From WJMB01 sp964581465 (GTDB lineage: Bacteria > RBG-13-66-14): DNA of 50,352 bases. Under the pieces are notes generated by a model, which made no database searches, had not been told where the DNA came from, and saw only the letters and a list, made by a program, of their open reading frames with translations. Location of the stretch: contig CAZOOP010000027.1 in the NCBI GenBank assembly GCA_964581465.1, positions 1-50,352 of the forward strand, given 5' to 3'. Below are positions 35,517-44,154 of this stretch, piece by piece (position 1 is the first letter of the stretch; the number at the start of each line of letters is the position of its first letter). The translations under genes were made by a program, and so were the position numbers.

Positions 35517-36092
35517 TTACGGCAGATACTTCTCGATCAGGGCGCGGAAGGTGGCCTCGTCGCGGGCGCCGATGATGGTCTCTTCCTTGATCAGCTCGAA
35601 GTCGGCGTTGATGACGAAGGTCGCCGGGACGCTGCCGCCGTGGTTGTAGAAATCCCAGTAGTCGTCGTTGTCGTAGAGCGGCGGCTGGCCGGCCAGCAGC
35701 ACCGGCTGGGTGATGCCCATCTCGTCGATCATCTGCTGCATGGTCTCGTCGTTGCCCTGGTCTTCTTTGATGAAGATCAACTGGAAGCCCTGGTCGGCGT
35801 ATTCCTCGGCCAGGGAGATCAGGTGGGGCATCTCTTCCTTGCAGGGGGCGCACCAGGTGGTGAAGCAATTGAGGAAGATCAGGTCGCCCTCGTAGTCTGA
35901 GAGCTTGTAGGTCTCGCCGTCGAAGCCCTTGGCGGTGAAGTCCACGGCGGCATCGCCGCCGGCTGCTTCACCCTCGGCGGCCTCGCCGTCGCCGCCGTCC
36001 TCGACGGGCTCGGCGTCATCCTCGCAGCCGACCAACGCCAGAGCGACCAGGCCCAGCATCAGGGCCGGGACGAGCAATAGTTTCTTGGTCAT
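35517..36092 (-). CDS. TlpA-like thiol-disulfide oxidoreductase lipoprotein (copy 2)
   Basis: The 191-residue lipoprotein has a signal ending LVGC (Cys23), an acidic Gly/Glu-rich linker (24-48) and a TlpA/AhpC-type fold with CFTTWCAPCKEE (Cys81/Cys84) and the cis-proline segment GGSVPATFVINADFELI. It is a paralogue of the adjacent gene, with an extra DNDDYWDFYNHGG segment. ATG 36092 has GAGGAGAG in front; the frame extends to 36119. The dicysteine spacing and lipobox fix the family and outer-face location. Redox partner unknown. Confidence 0.87.
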   Translation of the reverse strand: MTKKLLLVPALMLGLVALALVGCEDDAEPVEDGGDGEAAEGEAAGGDAAVDFTAKGFDGETYKLSDYEGDLIFLNCFTTWCAPCKEEMPHLISLAEEYADQGFQLIFIKEDQGNDETMQQMIDEMGITQPVLLAGQPPLYDNDDYWDFYNHGGSVPATFVINADFELIKEETIIGARDEATFRALIEKYLP

Positions 36093-36148
36093 CGTCTCTC
36101 CTCTAAAAACTCCGCGCAAGCGCGGGGAACGAAGGCGTTTCCGGTGGT

Positions 36149-36388
36149 CTACTCGTCGGCCTTGCTCTCGGCGTCCCCGCCGCCCTTGTTCTTCAAGCCG
36201 TACTTGCGCAGGTAGCGCTCGACGCGGCCGGTGGTGTCCATCAGCTTCTGCTTGCCGGTGTAGAAGGGGTGGCAGGCGCTGCAGACGTCGACCTTGATCT
36301 CCTTGACCGTGGAACGGGTCTTGATCTGGTTGCCGCAGGCGCAGGTGATGATGGTCTCTTCGTACTTGGGATGGATCTTGGCTTTCAT
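36149..36388 (-). CDS. rpmE: Ribosomal protein L31, zinc-binding type
   Basis: L31 bridges the two ribosomal subunits. The 79 residues carry the four zinc-binding cysteines (Cys16, Cys18, Cys36 and Cys39: CACGN and CSACHPFYTGKQ), the C+ form, and start MKAKIHPKYEE as expected. An acidic Gly-rich tail (GGGDAESKADE) is extra. ATG 36388 follows GAGGTTACC. It lies between a lamin-tail-domain gene and the TlpA-like genes with short spacing, so they may be co-transcribed. Confidence 0.95.
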   Translation of the reverse strand: MKAKIHPKYEETIITCACGNQIKTRSTVKEIKVDVCSACHPFYTGKQKLMDTTGRVERYLRKYGLKNKGGGDAESKADE

Positions 36389-36461
36389 GGCTGGTAACCT
36401 CGATGTTATTGCTTGATCGGCGGCGCGCCGCCGGTGGTTTATCTACTGGTTCCCGTCTATG

Positions 36462-36929
36462 CTACGCCTCGTCGCCGCCCGGGGTTTCACCCTGGGGGTT
36501 GGCCATCCTGGTGTAGCGGTAGTAGTCGATGTAGCTTTTCGGGTCGTTCTCGTAGTCCGCGCGGCTCTTGTAGAGGAAGGTCACGTCCTCTTCGACGTTC
36601 CAGATATATTCCTGGCGCTGGAGGAAGATGCGGGTGGCCTCCTCGGCGATGTAGCACCGCGCGGGGTCCTTCGGATTGTCGGGCATCCCGGTGAGCACGA
36701 GCATGGACTGACCCCGGCGCAGGATCAACGACTCGCGGCCGATGACGTTGATCTGGAACTCGTAACCGCCGCCGTTGATGATGAAGTAGCCGGCCACGTT
36801 GACGGGCAGCTCGCTGACGTTCTGCAGCTCGATCCATTCCGAGTTGTAGCGCGGCAGCCCCTGGGCCAACCGGTACTCGCGGTGGGAATCGGGGTGGACG
36901 TTGGCGATGCGCACGCGGGGTCGTCGCAC
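36462..36929 (-). CDS. Lamin-tail-domain (LTD) protein
   Basis: The 155-residue protein has no signal peptide. Residues about 6-120 follow the LTD beta-sandwich: VRIANVHPDSHREY, then EWIELQNVSELPVNVAGYFII, LRRGQSMLVLTG and IWNVEEDVTFLY. LTD domains are usually parts of secreted nucleases or surface proteins, so a free-standing, apparently cytoplasmic one is unusual. The start is GTG 36929 with GGGAG upstream. It precedes rpmE by 73 bp on the same strand. Role unknown. Confidence 0.72.
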   Translation of the reverse strand: MRRPRVRIANVHPDSHREYRLAQGLPRYNSEWIELQNVSELPVNVAGYFIINGGGYEFQINVIGRESLILRRGQSMLVLTGMPDNPKDPARCYIAEEATRIFLQRQEYIWNVEEDVTFLYKSRADYENDPKSYIDYYRYTRMANPQGETPGGDEA

Positions 36930-37439
36930 GGGAGCTCCCTTGGGGTCCGCGACAGCTTCTCCTGCATAAATACTTGAAGGTCCGCCGGACGATTCATCCG
37001 GGGACCTTGAAGTTTACCAGCGCAGTGCGGGCAAAGTCAATAAGGGTAACGGTTTACCGGAAACGCCCCCTGTGCTATCATTGACGAGTGTTCTTTCATC
37101 GCTAACCGCCTGAAAGAACGTCTGATAGCGGGATCGATACCGGGTTGGGGTGCCGACGTATCATTTATCGTCCGTGCGGCCGCGCCCTCACATTCGTTGG
37201 ACTCGCAAGCCCAATAAACAGTTACCGATAGGCAATGGACGCGGTATATCCTCAGCGCGCGCTGATTCTGTTGTACCGTGGACAATCAAGGCGGGCGCTT
37301 TCTCGATCGGACCGGAACATTGTCGCCTCCCGCTGATAATGCATGTGGCGCGCAACAGTTGCCTGTCATCGAACAGAGTTGCCCGAAAGTGGCGGGTAAG
37401 GCAAGCTCGAGCTGTTGGCGATCCAGCTACCAGCATTCA

Positions 37440-37630
37440 TGAAACCAGCCCTGCCGAATGATGTCTATTTGCTCGTAAGCATTGTATTAACAACCAGCAT
37501 CGTCATGGCGGCGTACTAGATGCACCGCAAGACGGCCTTTTCGACGAGACGGTGAGTGACCGGCAAAGCTCTCCCAATCAGCCCGGCTCGTCCCGAACAC
37601 GTTCCATGACGCCATCCTGGAATATCTTGT
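37440..37630 (-). repeat. Dispersed repeat family B, copy 3
   Basis: The reverse complement carries CATGGAACGTGTTCGG and GGGCTGATTGGGAGAGCTTTGCCGG, matching copies at 1581 and 18700. It lies in the 36930-37714 interval, which otherwise shows no gene. Confidence 0.5.
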
Positions 37631-37714
37631 GCTGGATTGCCTGGTGTTTGCAGCCGGTTTCCAGCCTGACGCAAAAGGTGACAACCCCTTGATGAAGCAG
37701 CACCTTCCAAGGCC

Positions 37715-38785
37715 GTGCCGGTGAAGACGCCCCGTGGACCGCTGCGCCTGCCCGCCTGGATCGCCGCCCAGCTCTACACGGCGGGGTTGTACGCCGACCG
37801 TCTCCTCGACGGCCTCCGTCGGCGCTACCGGGCCGACGTCCCCGTGATCGGCGTCGGCAACCCGGCCTTGGGCGGCTCGGGCAAGACCCCCCTGGCGGCC
37901 CGGCTGGCCGAAAGCTTACGCGAACGGGGCTTGAAGGCGGCCCTGGTCAACCGGGGCTACGGCGGAGAGGCGGCCCGTCGCTCCAGCGAGCCCCTCGTGG
38001 TCAGCCGGGGCGCCGGACCCCTGGTTCCGGCGAAGGAGGCCGGCGACGAGGCGGTCTGGTTGGCCCAACGCCTCCTCGGCTCCCCCGTGGTCAGCGGGCG
38101 CATCAAGGCCCGGGCCGCCCAGCTCGCCGCGACGCTTCCCGGCGTGGAGGCCGTGATCGTCGACGACGCCCTGCAGCACCGCCGGTTACACCGCGACTTC
38201 GACCTCGCCGCCCTGCCCGCCGACGACTGGCGCTCCCGCCTCGGGGGCGCCGCCCACCCGCCGCCCCTGGGGCGTTTCCGCGCCCCCTTCGACGAACTGC
38301 GCAACGCCGACGCCGTGGTCCTTTTCGGTTCACGCCCCGACGAACTCACCGCGCTGCGCCGTCGCTTCCCCGAACCATTCTGTCTGGCCGGGCGTTTCCA
38401 GCCCGTGGCCCTGGCCAATCACCGGGGGGAGCGCCGGTCGCTGGATGAACTCGCCGGCCGCCGGGTGGTCGCCTTCGCCGGAATCGCCCGACCGAACTCC
38501 TTCTTCGCCGATCTGGAGCGCCTGGGCGCCGAGCTCGTCGCCCGGATGCCCCTGCCCGACCACAGCGCCTACAACGCCGGAACCCTCGAACATCTCGACA
38601 AGCTGCTGGCCGTCCACCCGGGAGCCCTGCCCGTCACCACGGGCAAGGACGCCGTCAAGCTCGACTCCGGACGGATCCCGAACCTCGTCTGGCTGGAGCG
38701 CCGCCTGGAGATCGATGACGCTGACGGACTCCTCGATCGTTTGACGGCCGTCATCAATGCGCACCCGGGGAGGCCGGGCCGATGA
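37715..38785 (+). CDS. lpxK: Tetraacyldisaccharide 4'-kinase
   Basis: LpxK phosphorylates the 4' position of the lipid A precursor at the inner membrane. The 356 residues contain an N-terminal hydrophobic stretch (AWIAAQLYTAGLYADRLL), the P-loop VGNPALGGSGKTP (Lys57), the RGYGG motif and DDALQHRRLHRD with Asp150/Asp151. The usual DDGFQH or DDGLQH reads DDALQH here. The start is GTG 37715, after AAGG; GTG 37721 is possible. The stop overlaps the acyltransferase start as ATGA, so the two form an operon. It shows the organism makes lipid A. Confidence 0.92.
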   Translation: MPVKTPRGPLRLPAWIAAQLYTAGLYADRLLDGLRRRYRADVPVIGVGNPALGGSGKTPLAARLAESLRERGLKAALVNRGYGGEAARRSSEPLVVSRGAGPLVPAKEAGDEAVWLAQRLLGSPVVSGRIKARAAQLAATLPGVEAVIVDDALQHRRLHRDFDLAALPADDWRSRLGGAAHPPPLGRFRAPFDELRNADAVVLFGSRPDELTALRRRFPEPFCLAGRFQPVALANHRGERRSLDELAGRRVVAFAGIARPNSFFADLERLGAELVARMPLPDHSAYNAGTLEHLDKLLAVHPGALPVTTGKDAVKLDSGRIPNLVWLERRLEIDDADGLLDRLTAVINAHPGRPGR

Positions 38786-39696
38786 ACACGGAATACAAAC
38801 CCACCTTCGGACACCGTCTCGAGCATCTGCTGGTCTGGTGGCTCTTCATCACCGCCAACCTGCTACCCCGAGTCTGGGCGCGCTTCCGCGGCTGGTACCT
38901 GGGCAACCTGCTCTATCTGGCGCTGGGACGGCGGCGGCGCATCGCCAAGCGCAACATAACCGAGCGGCTGGGCGTCCCCCGGCGCCGCGCCGCCCGTATC
39001 GCCCGACGCAACTTCGTCAAGGTGGCCCAGAACCTGCTGGACTTCATCCGTCTGCCCTACTTCCGGGGCGCCCGCCGCGAGCGCTGGATGAGCGTCGACG
39101 GTCTCGAACACCTCGCCGCCGCGCGACGCCGGGGCAGCGGCGTCATCCTGGCCACCGCCCACACCGGCCCCTGGGAGTTGGCCGCCGCCTACATCCACGC
39201 CCACGGCCACTCTGGAGCCGCCCTGGCCACCCGCCAGCACAACCAACTCGTCGACGGCCTGCTCAACCGCCTGCGGGGCAAGGCCGGCAACAGCGTGCTC
39301 CTCGTCGACGAAGGCGCCCGACCGGTCCTGCGCACCCTGCGGGCCAACCGGGTCCTCTACATCCTGGCCGACCAGGACGCCGGACCCGACGGCCGCTTCA
39401 TCGACTTCCTCGGCACGCCCTCCAGCTTCCATCGAGGACCGGCCTACTTCGCCCGCCGCCTCGGCGTCCCGGTCTGCTTCGGCTTCTCCCGCCGCGAGGG
39501 CGCGCAACTCCACGCCTGGATCAGCCCCCCCGTCGCAGCCGATCCCGACGCCGACCCCGAGGCCGAAGAGCTCCGACTGACCAGGCTCTACGCCGCCGCC
39601 CTCGAAGCCTGGATCCGCCGCTATCCCAGCGACTGGTACTGGATGCACCGCCGCTGGAAAACCAAGCCCCCGCACCTCACTGATGACGAGTGTTGA
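38782..39696 (+). CDS. Lipid A biosynthesis acyltransferase (LpxL/HtrB-like)
   Basis: The 304-residue protein is of the LpxL/LpxM/HtrB family that adds secondary acyl chains to lipid A from acyl-ACP. It has an N-terminal membrane segment, the catalytic HTGPWE (His127, Glu132), the ILADQDAGPDGRFIDFLG substrate segment and the C-terminal YPSDWYWMHRRWK. It overlaps lpxK by 4 bp, which supports lipid A over glycerophospholipid as the acceptor. Palindromic element 4 follows 100 bp after the stop. Confidence 0.9.
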   Translation: MNTEYKPTFGHRLEHLLVWWLFITANLLPRVWARFRGWYLGNLLYLALGRRRRIAKRNITERLGVPRRRAARIARRNFVKVAQNLLDFIRLPYFRGARRERWMSVDGLEHLAAARRRGSGVILATAHTGPWELAAAYIHAHGHSGAALATRQHNQLVDGLLNRLRGKAGNSVLLVDEGARPVLRTLRANRVLYILADQDAGPDGRFIDFLGTPSSFHRGPAYFARRLGVPVCFGFSRREGAQLHAWISPPVAADPDADPEAEELRLTRLYAAALEAWIRRYPSDWYWMHRRWKTKPPHLTDDEC

Positions 39697-39798
39697 AAAA
39701 GGGGTTTGTTTAAACTAGTATTCCGCCCGGTGAGTGACGGGCCTTGATAAAAAACGGGCACACCCACCCACGCCCCTGTGTTGCCAGCGGCCGCACCG

Positions 39799-39982
39799 GC
39801 GAGACCTTTGCCGACCCGCCTTTGCCGGGAACCGCGCCGTCGCGACCACCGGCGAGGCGTTGGCACGTTTCTTGCGGAGGCGGACGCTGATCGCAAGTCA
39901 GGCTGCCCCGCTCCGCTGCAAGAAACGTGCCAACGCCGGGCCGGACGCGAGCCCGCCGCTCCGAAGTCGGCAAAGGTCTCGC
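39799..39982. repeat. Two-tier palindromic element, copy 4 (sigma-54-like arms)
   Basis: Outer arms GCGAGACCTTTGCCGAC (39799-39815) and exact complement (39966-39982) enclose inner arms 39856-39875 and 39918-39937. The inner arm is GGCGTTGGCACGTTTCTTGC: one base differs from the family, and the opposite arm carries the matching change, so the pairing is kept. Loop 42 nt, orientation opposite to copies 1-3. The right-going sigma-54-like site would start near 39886, 187 nt before the EIIA gene. Confidence 0.88.
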
Positions 39983-40072
39983 GCCGGCGCCGAGGAACGA
40001 TACCCACGCTCGAAGCCCGCGCCGCAGTTCTCGGCGCCGCGGTTGGCTTTTGGTTTTAGGAGGACCACAGCG

Positions 40073-40546
40073 ATGAATCTCTCCGAAGCCGTGGAAAAGA
40101 AGGCCGTTCTGCTGGACTGCGCGGCCACTGACAAAAGCGAGTTGCTGACCGTGTTGATCGAGGCCGCCGGGCGTTCGCGGCGCATCGGCGAGCTCGAGGA
40201 GGCCCGCGAGGCCATCTTCGAGCGCGAGGAGCTCTCCTCGACGGGGATGGGCTACGGCGTGGCGATGCCCCACGCCCGTATCCGCTCGGCCCGCTTCCCC
40301 GTGCTGGGCTTCGCCCTCCACGCCGAGGGCGTCGATTACGGATCCGTCGACGGCGAACCCGTGCACCTGGTCTTTTTGCTGCTGACCCCCTCCTCGAATC
40401 CGGAGCTCAACGTCCAACTCTTGGGCAAGCTCTCGCGGATGTGCCAGTCCGCTGAGAATCGCAAGCGCTTGATGAGGCTGGAGAGCGCCCGGGACTTCAT
40501 GGCCTTCATCCACGAGATCGACGCCGCCAACGGCTACCCCGCCTGA
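40073..40546 (+). CDS. PTS EIIA-type regulatory protein (fructose/nitrogen class)
   Basis: The 157-residue protein is a single EIIA domain of the mannitol/fructose/Ntr class with the phosphorylated His67 in GVAMPHARI. It resembles PtsN (EIIA-Ntr) in size and lacks any EIIB or EIIC. PtsN-type proteins usually regulate transporters or kinases, not sugar uptake. ATG 40073 follows TAGGAGG. It is followed after 39 bp by a transporter, a CBS protein and a second transporter; such EIIA/ion transporter linkage suggests control of the transporters. Palindromic element 4, with a sigma-54-like arm, is its only clear upstream signal. Confidence 0.82.
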   Translation: MNLSEAVEKKAVLLDCAATDKSELLTVLIEAAGRSRRIGELEEAREAIFEREELSSTGMGYGVAMPHARIRSARFPVLGFALHAEGVDYGSVDGEPVHLVFLLLTPSSNPELNVQLLGKLSRMCQSAENRKRLMRLESARDFMAFIHEIDAANGYPA

Positions 40547-40585
40547 ACCCGCCCACCGCCCGCCGGGTTGTGAACCGAGGGTCCG

Positions 40586-41875
40586 ATGGAAATAGATTAT
40601 CGGCTGATCATCGCCCTGGTCGTTTTCGCCTTCGTCTACCTCTCCGTCGTCACCGACTGGGTCAGCCGGGCGAAGGCGGCCCTCTTCGGCGCCCTGGTGC
40701 TTTTAGTAACCCGGGTCATCGACCTCCACACGGCCTGGATCGAGTACATCGACTTCGAGACCCTGGGGCTGCTCATCGGGATGATGATCATCGCCGGGAT
40801 CATCGGCCGCACCGGCATCTTCCAGTACGTGGCGCTCAAGGCCGTCCGCTGGACCAAGGGCCGTTACGGCCTGCTGATGTTCTCGCTTTGCGTGATCACG
40901 GCGGTGTTCAGCGCTTTCCTCGACAACGTCACCACCATCCTGCTCCTCGGCCCCATCGCCATCATCTCCTCCGACGCCCTGCACCGCAAACCCATCCTGC
41001 TGCTGGTGGCCCTGACCCTGGCCTCGAACATCGGCGGGATGGCCACCCTGATCGGTGATCCGCCCCACATGATGATCGGCTCGGCGGTGGGGCTGAGTTT
41101 CAACGACTTCATCGTCACCCTGGGGCCGATGTCCATCGTCGCCCTGGCGCTGACCCTGGGTTACATCAACCTGGCCAACCGCAGGATCATCCGCGCCGGG
41201 GGACGGCCCTACAAGCCGACCTTCGACGAAGCCCATTACATCAAGGACCGCAAGCAGACGGCGATCAGCCTGAGCGTGCTGGGCTTGGTGATCGTCGGCT
41301 TCACCGTCCTGCCGGGCTTGGGTGTACACGTGGCCGTGGTGGCCCTTTTCGGGGCGAGCCTGCTGATGCTGCTCAACCCGGAGAAGATCAAGGACCTACT
41401 GTCCCACGTAGAGTGGCCGCTGATCTTCTTTTTCATCGGGCTGTTCGTCATCACCGGCGCCCTGCAGGAGATCGGTGTCATCGCCTGGATCGGCGAGCGC
41501 CTGGCCCGACTGACCACGGATCCCTTCTGGTTCACCATGATCATCCTCTGGGGCAGTACCTTGGGCGTGGCCCTCTTCTCGGCGGTACCCTACGTGGCGG
41601 TGATGATCCCCATCATCACGCACTCGGTGGCCTTGATGGGCCTGGCCCCCGAGGCGGCCGAGCCGCTGTGGTGGGCACTGTCGGTCTCGGCGGCCATCGG
41701 CGGTAACGGCACCATCGTCGGCTCGGCGGCCACCATGGCCGCGGTGAGCATCTCCGAGCGCACCAGCGAGCCGATCACCTTCCGCAACTACCTGCGCTAC
41801 GGCCTGCCGACGATGCTGCTGGTCCAGTTGATGACCACACTCTACCTCTGGTTGAGGTTCTTCGCTTTCACCTAG
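40586..41875 (+). CDS. ArsB/NhaD-like (ion transporter superfamily) membrane transporter, copy 1
   Basis: The 429-residue protein has about eleven to twelve membrane segments and the family's paired re-entrant-type motifs: FSAFLDNVTTILLLGPIAI and SNIGGMATLIGDPPHMMIG in the first half, SAVPYVAVMIPI and IGGNGTIVGSAA in the second. These are signature regions of the ArsB/NhaD/SLC13 group of arsenite, Na+/H+ and anion transporters. The central DxVTT Asp with GDPP favour ArsB/NhaD-type over citrate type. It lies 39 bp after the EIIA gene. Ion not identifiable. Confidence 0.87.
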   Translation: MEIDYRLIIALVVFAFVYLSVVTDWVSRAKAALFGALVLLVTRVIDLHTAWIEYIDFETLGLLIGMMIIAGIIGRTGIFQYVALKAVRWTKGRYGLLMFSLCVITAVFSAFLDNVTTILLLGPIAIISSDALHRKPILLLVALTLASNIGGMATLIGDPPHMMIGSAVGLSFNDFIVTLGPMSIVALALTLGYINLANRRIIRAGGRPYKPTFDEAHYIKDRKQTAISLSVLGLVIVGFTVLPGLGVHVAVVALFGASLLMLLNPEKIKDLLSHVEWPLIFFFIGLFVITGALQEIGVIAWIGERLARLTTDPFWFTMIILWGSTLGVALFSAVPYVAVMIPIITHSVALMGLAPEAAEPLWWALSVSAAIGGNGTIVGSAATMAAVSISERTSEPITFRNYLRYGLPTMLLVQLMTTLYLWLRFFAFT

Positions 41876-41903
41876 GTCAAGCTTCACCATCCGAGCGGAG
41901 AGC

Positions 41904-41932
41904 GATAGTTCTTGAAACCAAGCAGAACTATC
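41904..41932. other. Inverted repeat between transporter 1 and the CBS gene
   Basis: GATAGTTCT (41904-41912) and AGAACTATC (41923-41932) form a 9-bp inverted repeat with a 10-nt spacer, 29 bp after the stop of transporter 1. It could be an operator or a weak terminator. The rest of 41876-42338 shows no gene. Confidence 0.35.
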
Positions 41933-42338
41933 AAGGACGAAACGGTCACCGCCAATACCCCAAGGGCTGCTTGTGTCTCTCCGGACCGGTCGATCTTTCA
42001 GAAGCGCCGGACTGGGGGGCCGACATGGCGAGAGAGTCCATTCCGTCAGCCCGCGTTGATGAACGACCCGAACCAACCGACGACGGTTGAGGAGGGTGCT
42101 CAAGGACGACCGCCTAGGGGCGGAAGACAACCTTATCAACCGCCACTCGCCCCTCAACCAACGGTCTGAAGGCGGTCAGCCTCCCAATAACCAGAGCACG
42201 ACGCGCCTTCCACGGTATTGTCGGTGATTCCACCGTTTCTAAAAAACTCGTTATGCTGAGCCTGTTTTCCAGAGCCTGTCTTGTCCCAATACGCGCCCTC
42301 CCGACCCAGAGTCGGAACGTGTACCAGGAGGCAACCTC

Positions 42339-42830
42339 GTGAGCATGCCCTCCCGTCCGGTCAGCGAGTTCATGACCACCGAGGTCATCACCTGCCACCG
42401 CAGCCAGCAGTTGCGCACGGTGGCGGCGATCTTCGCCCGGCTGCCCGTCTCCGGCGTCCCCGTGGTCAACACCAAGGGGCTGCTGCGCGGCATCATCACC
42501 AAGCTGGACCTGATCGGCCACTTCATGCCCGAGTACCTGGACCTCTTCCGCGACATCGACTTCATCCAGGACTTCTCCACCCTGCAGAGCTGCAACCTCG
42601 ACGTGCTGGACTCGGACCTGCTGCTGGTCGAGGACGTGATGGACTACGAGCCCGTCACCGTCTCACCGGAGACCTCGGTGCTCAAGTGCGCCGCGCTGAT
42701 CCACAAGAAGAGGACCGAGCCGCTCTGCGTGGTCGATGACGACGGCAGGCTCCTCGGTGTCGTCTCGACCACCGACGTCTGCCGGGCCTTCTTCGGCAAG
42801 TACGACCCTCCCGCCGGTTTCATGGACTGA
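42339..42830 (+). CDS. CBS-domain pair protein
   Basis: The 163-residue cytoplasmic protein is a bare Bateman module: CBS1 at about 6-60 (VSEFMTTEVITCHRSQQLRTVAAIFARLPVSGVPVVN) and CBS2 at about 100-160 (VEDVMDYEPVTVSPETSVLKCAALIHKKRTEPLCVVDDDGRLLGVVS). Such modules bind adenosine nucleotides and regulate partners. The start is GTG 42339, with AGGAGG 7 bp before it. Transporter 2 starts three bases after its stop, so co-expression is expected. It is probably a sensor for the transporters. Confidence 0.88.
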   Translation: MSMPSRPVSEFMTTEVITCHRSQQLRTVAAIFARLPVSGVPVVNTKGLLRGIITKLDLIGHFMPEYLDLFRDIDFIQDFSTLQSCNLDVLDSDLLLVEDVMDYEPVTVSPETSVLKCAALIHKKRTEPLCVVDDDGRLLGVVSTTDVCRAFFGKYDPPAGFMD

Positions 42831-42833
42831 GCC

Positions 42834-44123
42834 ATGTTCAACTTTCCCGCCATCCTGACCCTGGTCGTCCTCGGTTTCGTCTATTTCGCCGTGGTCACCG
42901 AGCGCATCGACCGCATGAAGGCCGCCTTCCTGGGGGCCATGCTGCTGATCGCCGCCCGGGTGACCACCCTGGAGACGGCCTGGACCGAGTACCTGGATTT
43001 CGAGACCATCGGCCTGCTGATCGGGATGATGATCATCGCCGGGATCATCGGCGGCACGGGGGTCTTCGGCTACGTGGCCCTCAAGGCGGTCAAGCTGACC
43101 CGGGGAAGCTTCGCCCGGTTGACGGTGGCCCTGGCCGTAATCACCGCCGTATTCAGCGCCTTCCTCGACAACGTCACCACAATCCTGTTGATCGCCCCGA
43201 TCGCCATGTACGCCGCCGACGTACTCCACCGGCGGCCCCACCTGCTGCTGATCACCATGGCTCTGGCCGCCAACATCGGCGGCGCGGCCACCCTGATCGG
43301 CGACCCGCCCAACATGCTCATCGGTTCTGCCGCCGGCCTGGGTTTCGCCGACTTCCTGCTCAACACCGGCCCGGCAGCGCTGATCGCCCTGGTCGTCACC
43401 GTGGGCTACGTCCTGCTGACCAACCGCAAGCTCTTCGCACCCAGCAAGGGGCAGGTGCGCCCCGAATCCTTCGACGAATCCAAGCAGATCACCGATCGAA
43501 AGACCCTCACGCTGAGCCTGATCGTGTTGTGTCTGGTGCTGGTGGGCTTCGTCATCGCCCCGCTTCTCGGCCTGCCCACCGCCGCCGTGGCACTGACCGG
43601 AGCCGCCGTGCTGATGCTGGTCAACCGTACCGCCCCCAAGGAGCTGCTCTCCCACGTCGAGTGGCCGCTGATCTTCTTCTTCATCGGACTCTTCGTCATC
43701 ACCGGGGCCCTGGAGTCCGTCGGCGTCATCGGCACCGTTGGACGCTTCTTCGCCACGCTGACCCCGAACCCATTTTGGCTGGCCGTCTTGCTGCTCTGGC
43801 TGGGGACCTTCGGCGCCGCCTTCCTCTCCGCCGTGCCCTTCGTCACCGTGATGATCCCCGTGACCGCGGCGGCGATCGCCCACCTGGGCCTGGATCCGTC
43901 CGCCGCCCAGCCCCTCTGGTGGGCGCTGTCCCTGGGGGCCTGCATCGGCGGCAACGGCACCCTGGTCGGCTCCGCCGCCAACATGGCCATGGTGGGCATC
44001 TCCGAGCGCACACCCCAGCCCGTGGATTTCAAGAGCTTTTTCCGCCTGGGGATGCCCACGGTGATCATCGCCCAACTGACAGCCACGGCCTACCTCTGGC
44101 TGCGCTATTTCGCCTTCGGGTAG
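42834..44123 (+). CDS. ArsB/NhaD-like (ion transporter superfamily) membrane transporter, copy 2
   Basis: This is 429 residues long, as is its paralogue at 40586-41875, and follows the same motif order: FSAFLDNVTTILLIAPIA, ANIGGAATLIGDPPNMLIG, SAVPFVTVMIPV and IGGNGTLVGSAANMA. GDPPNMLIG is the canonical form; copy 1 reads GDPPHMMIG. The two probably arose by duplication and flank the CBS gene. A GC hairpin (44155-44177) follows the stop. Confidence 0.87.
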   Translation: MFNFPAILTLVVLGFVYFAVVTERIDRMKAAFLGAMLLIAARVTTLETAWTEYLDFETIGLLIGMMIIAGIIGGTGVFGYVALKAVKLTRGSFARLTVALAVITAVFSAFLDNVTTILLIAPIAMYAADVLHRRPHLLLITMALAANIGGAATLIGDPPNMLIGSAAGLGFADFLLNTGPAALIALVVTVGYVLLTNRKLFAPSKGQVRPESFDESKQITDRKTLTLSLIVLCLVLVGFVIAPLLGLPTAAVALTGAAVLMLVNRTAPKELLSHVEWPLIFFFIGLFVITGALESVGVIGTVGRFFATLTPNPFWLAVLLLWLGTFGAAFLSAVPFVTVMIPVTAAAIAHLGLDPSAAQPLWWALSLGACIGGNGTLVGSAANMAMVGISERTPQPVDFKSFFRLGMPTVIIAQLTATAYLWLRYFAFG

Positions 44124-44154
44124 CGACGGTTTCAACTACCGTCAAGAGTTAACA

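Noticed and set aside
42663..44135. Antisense open frame over transporter 2 (490 codons)
   Set aside because: Low-complexity Gly/Asp/His/Gln-rich shadow of the transporter.
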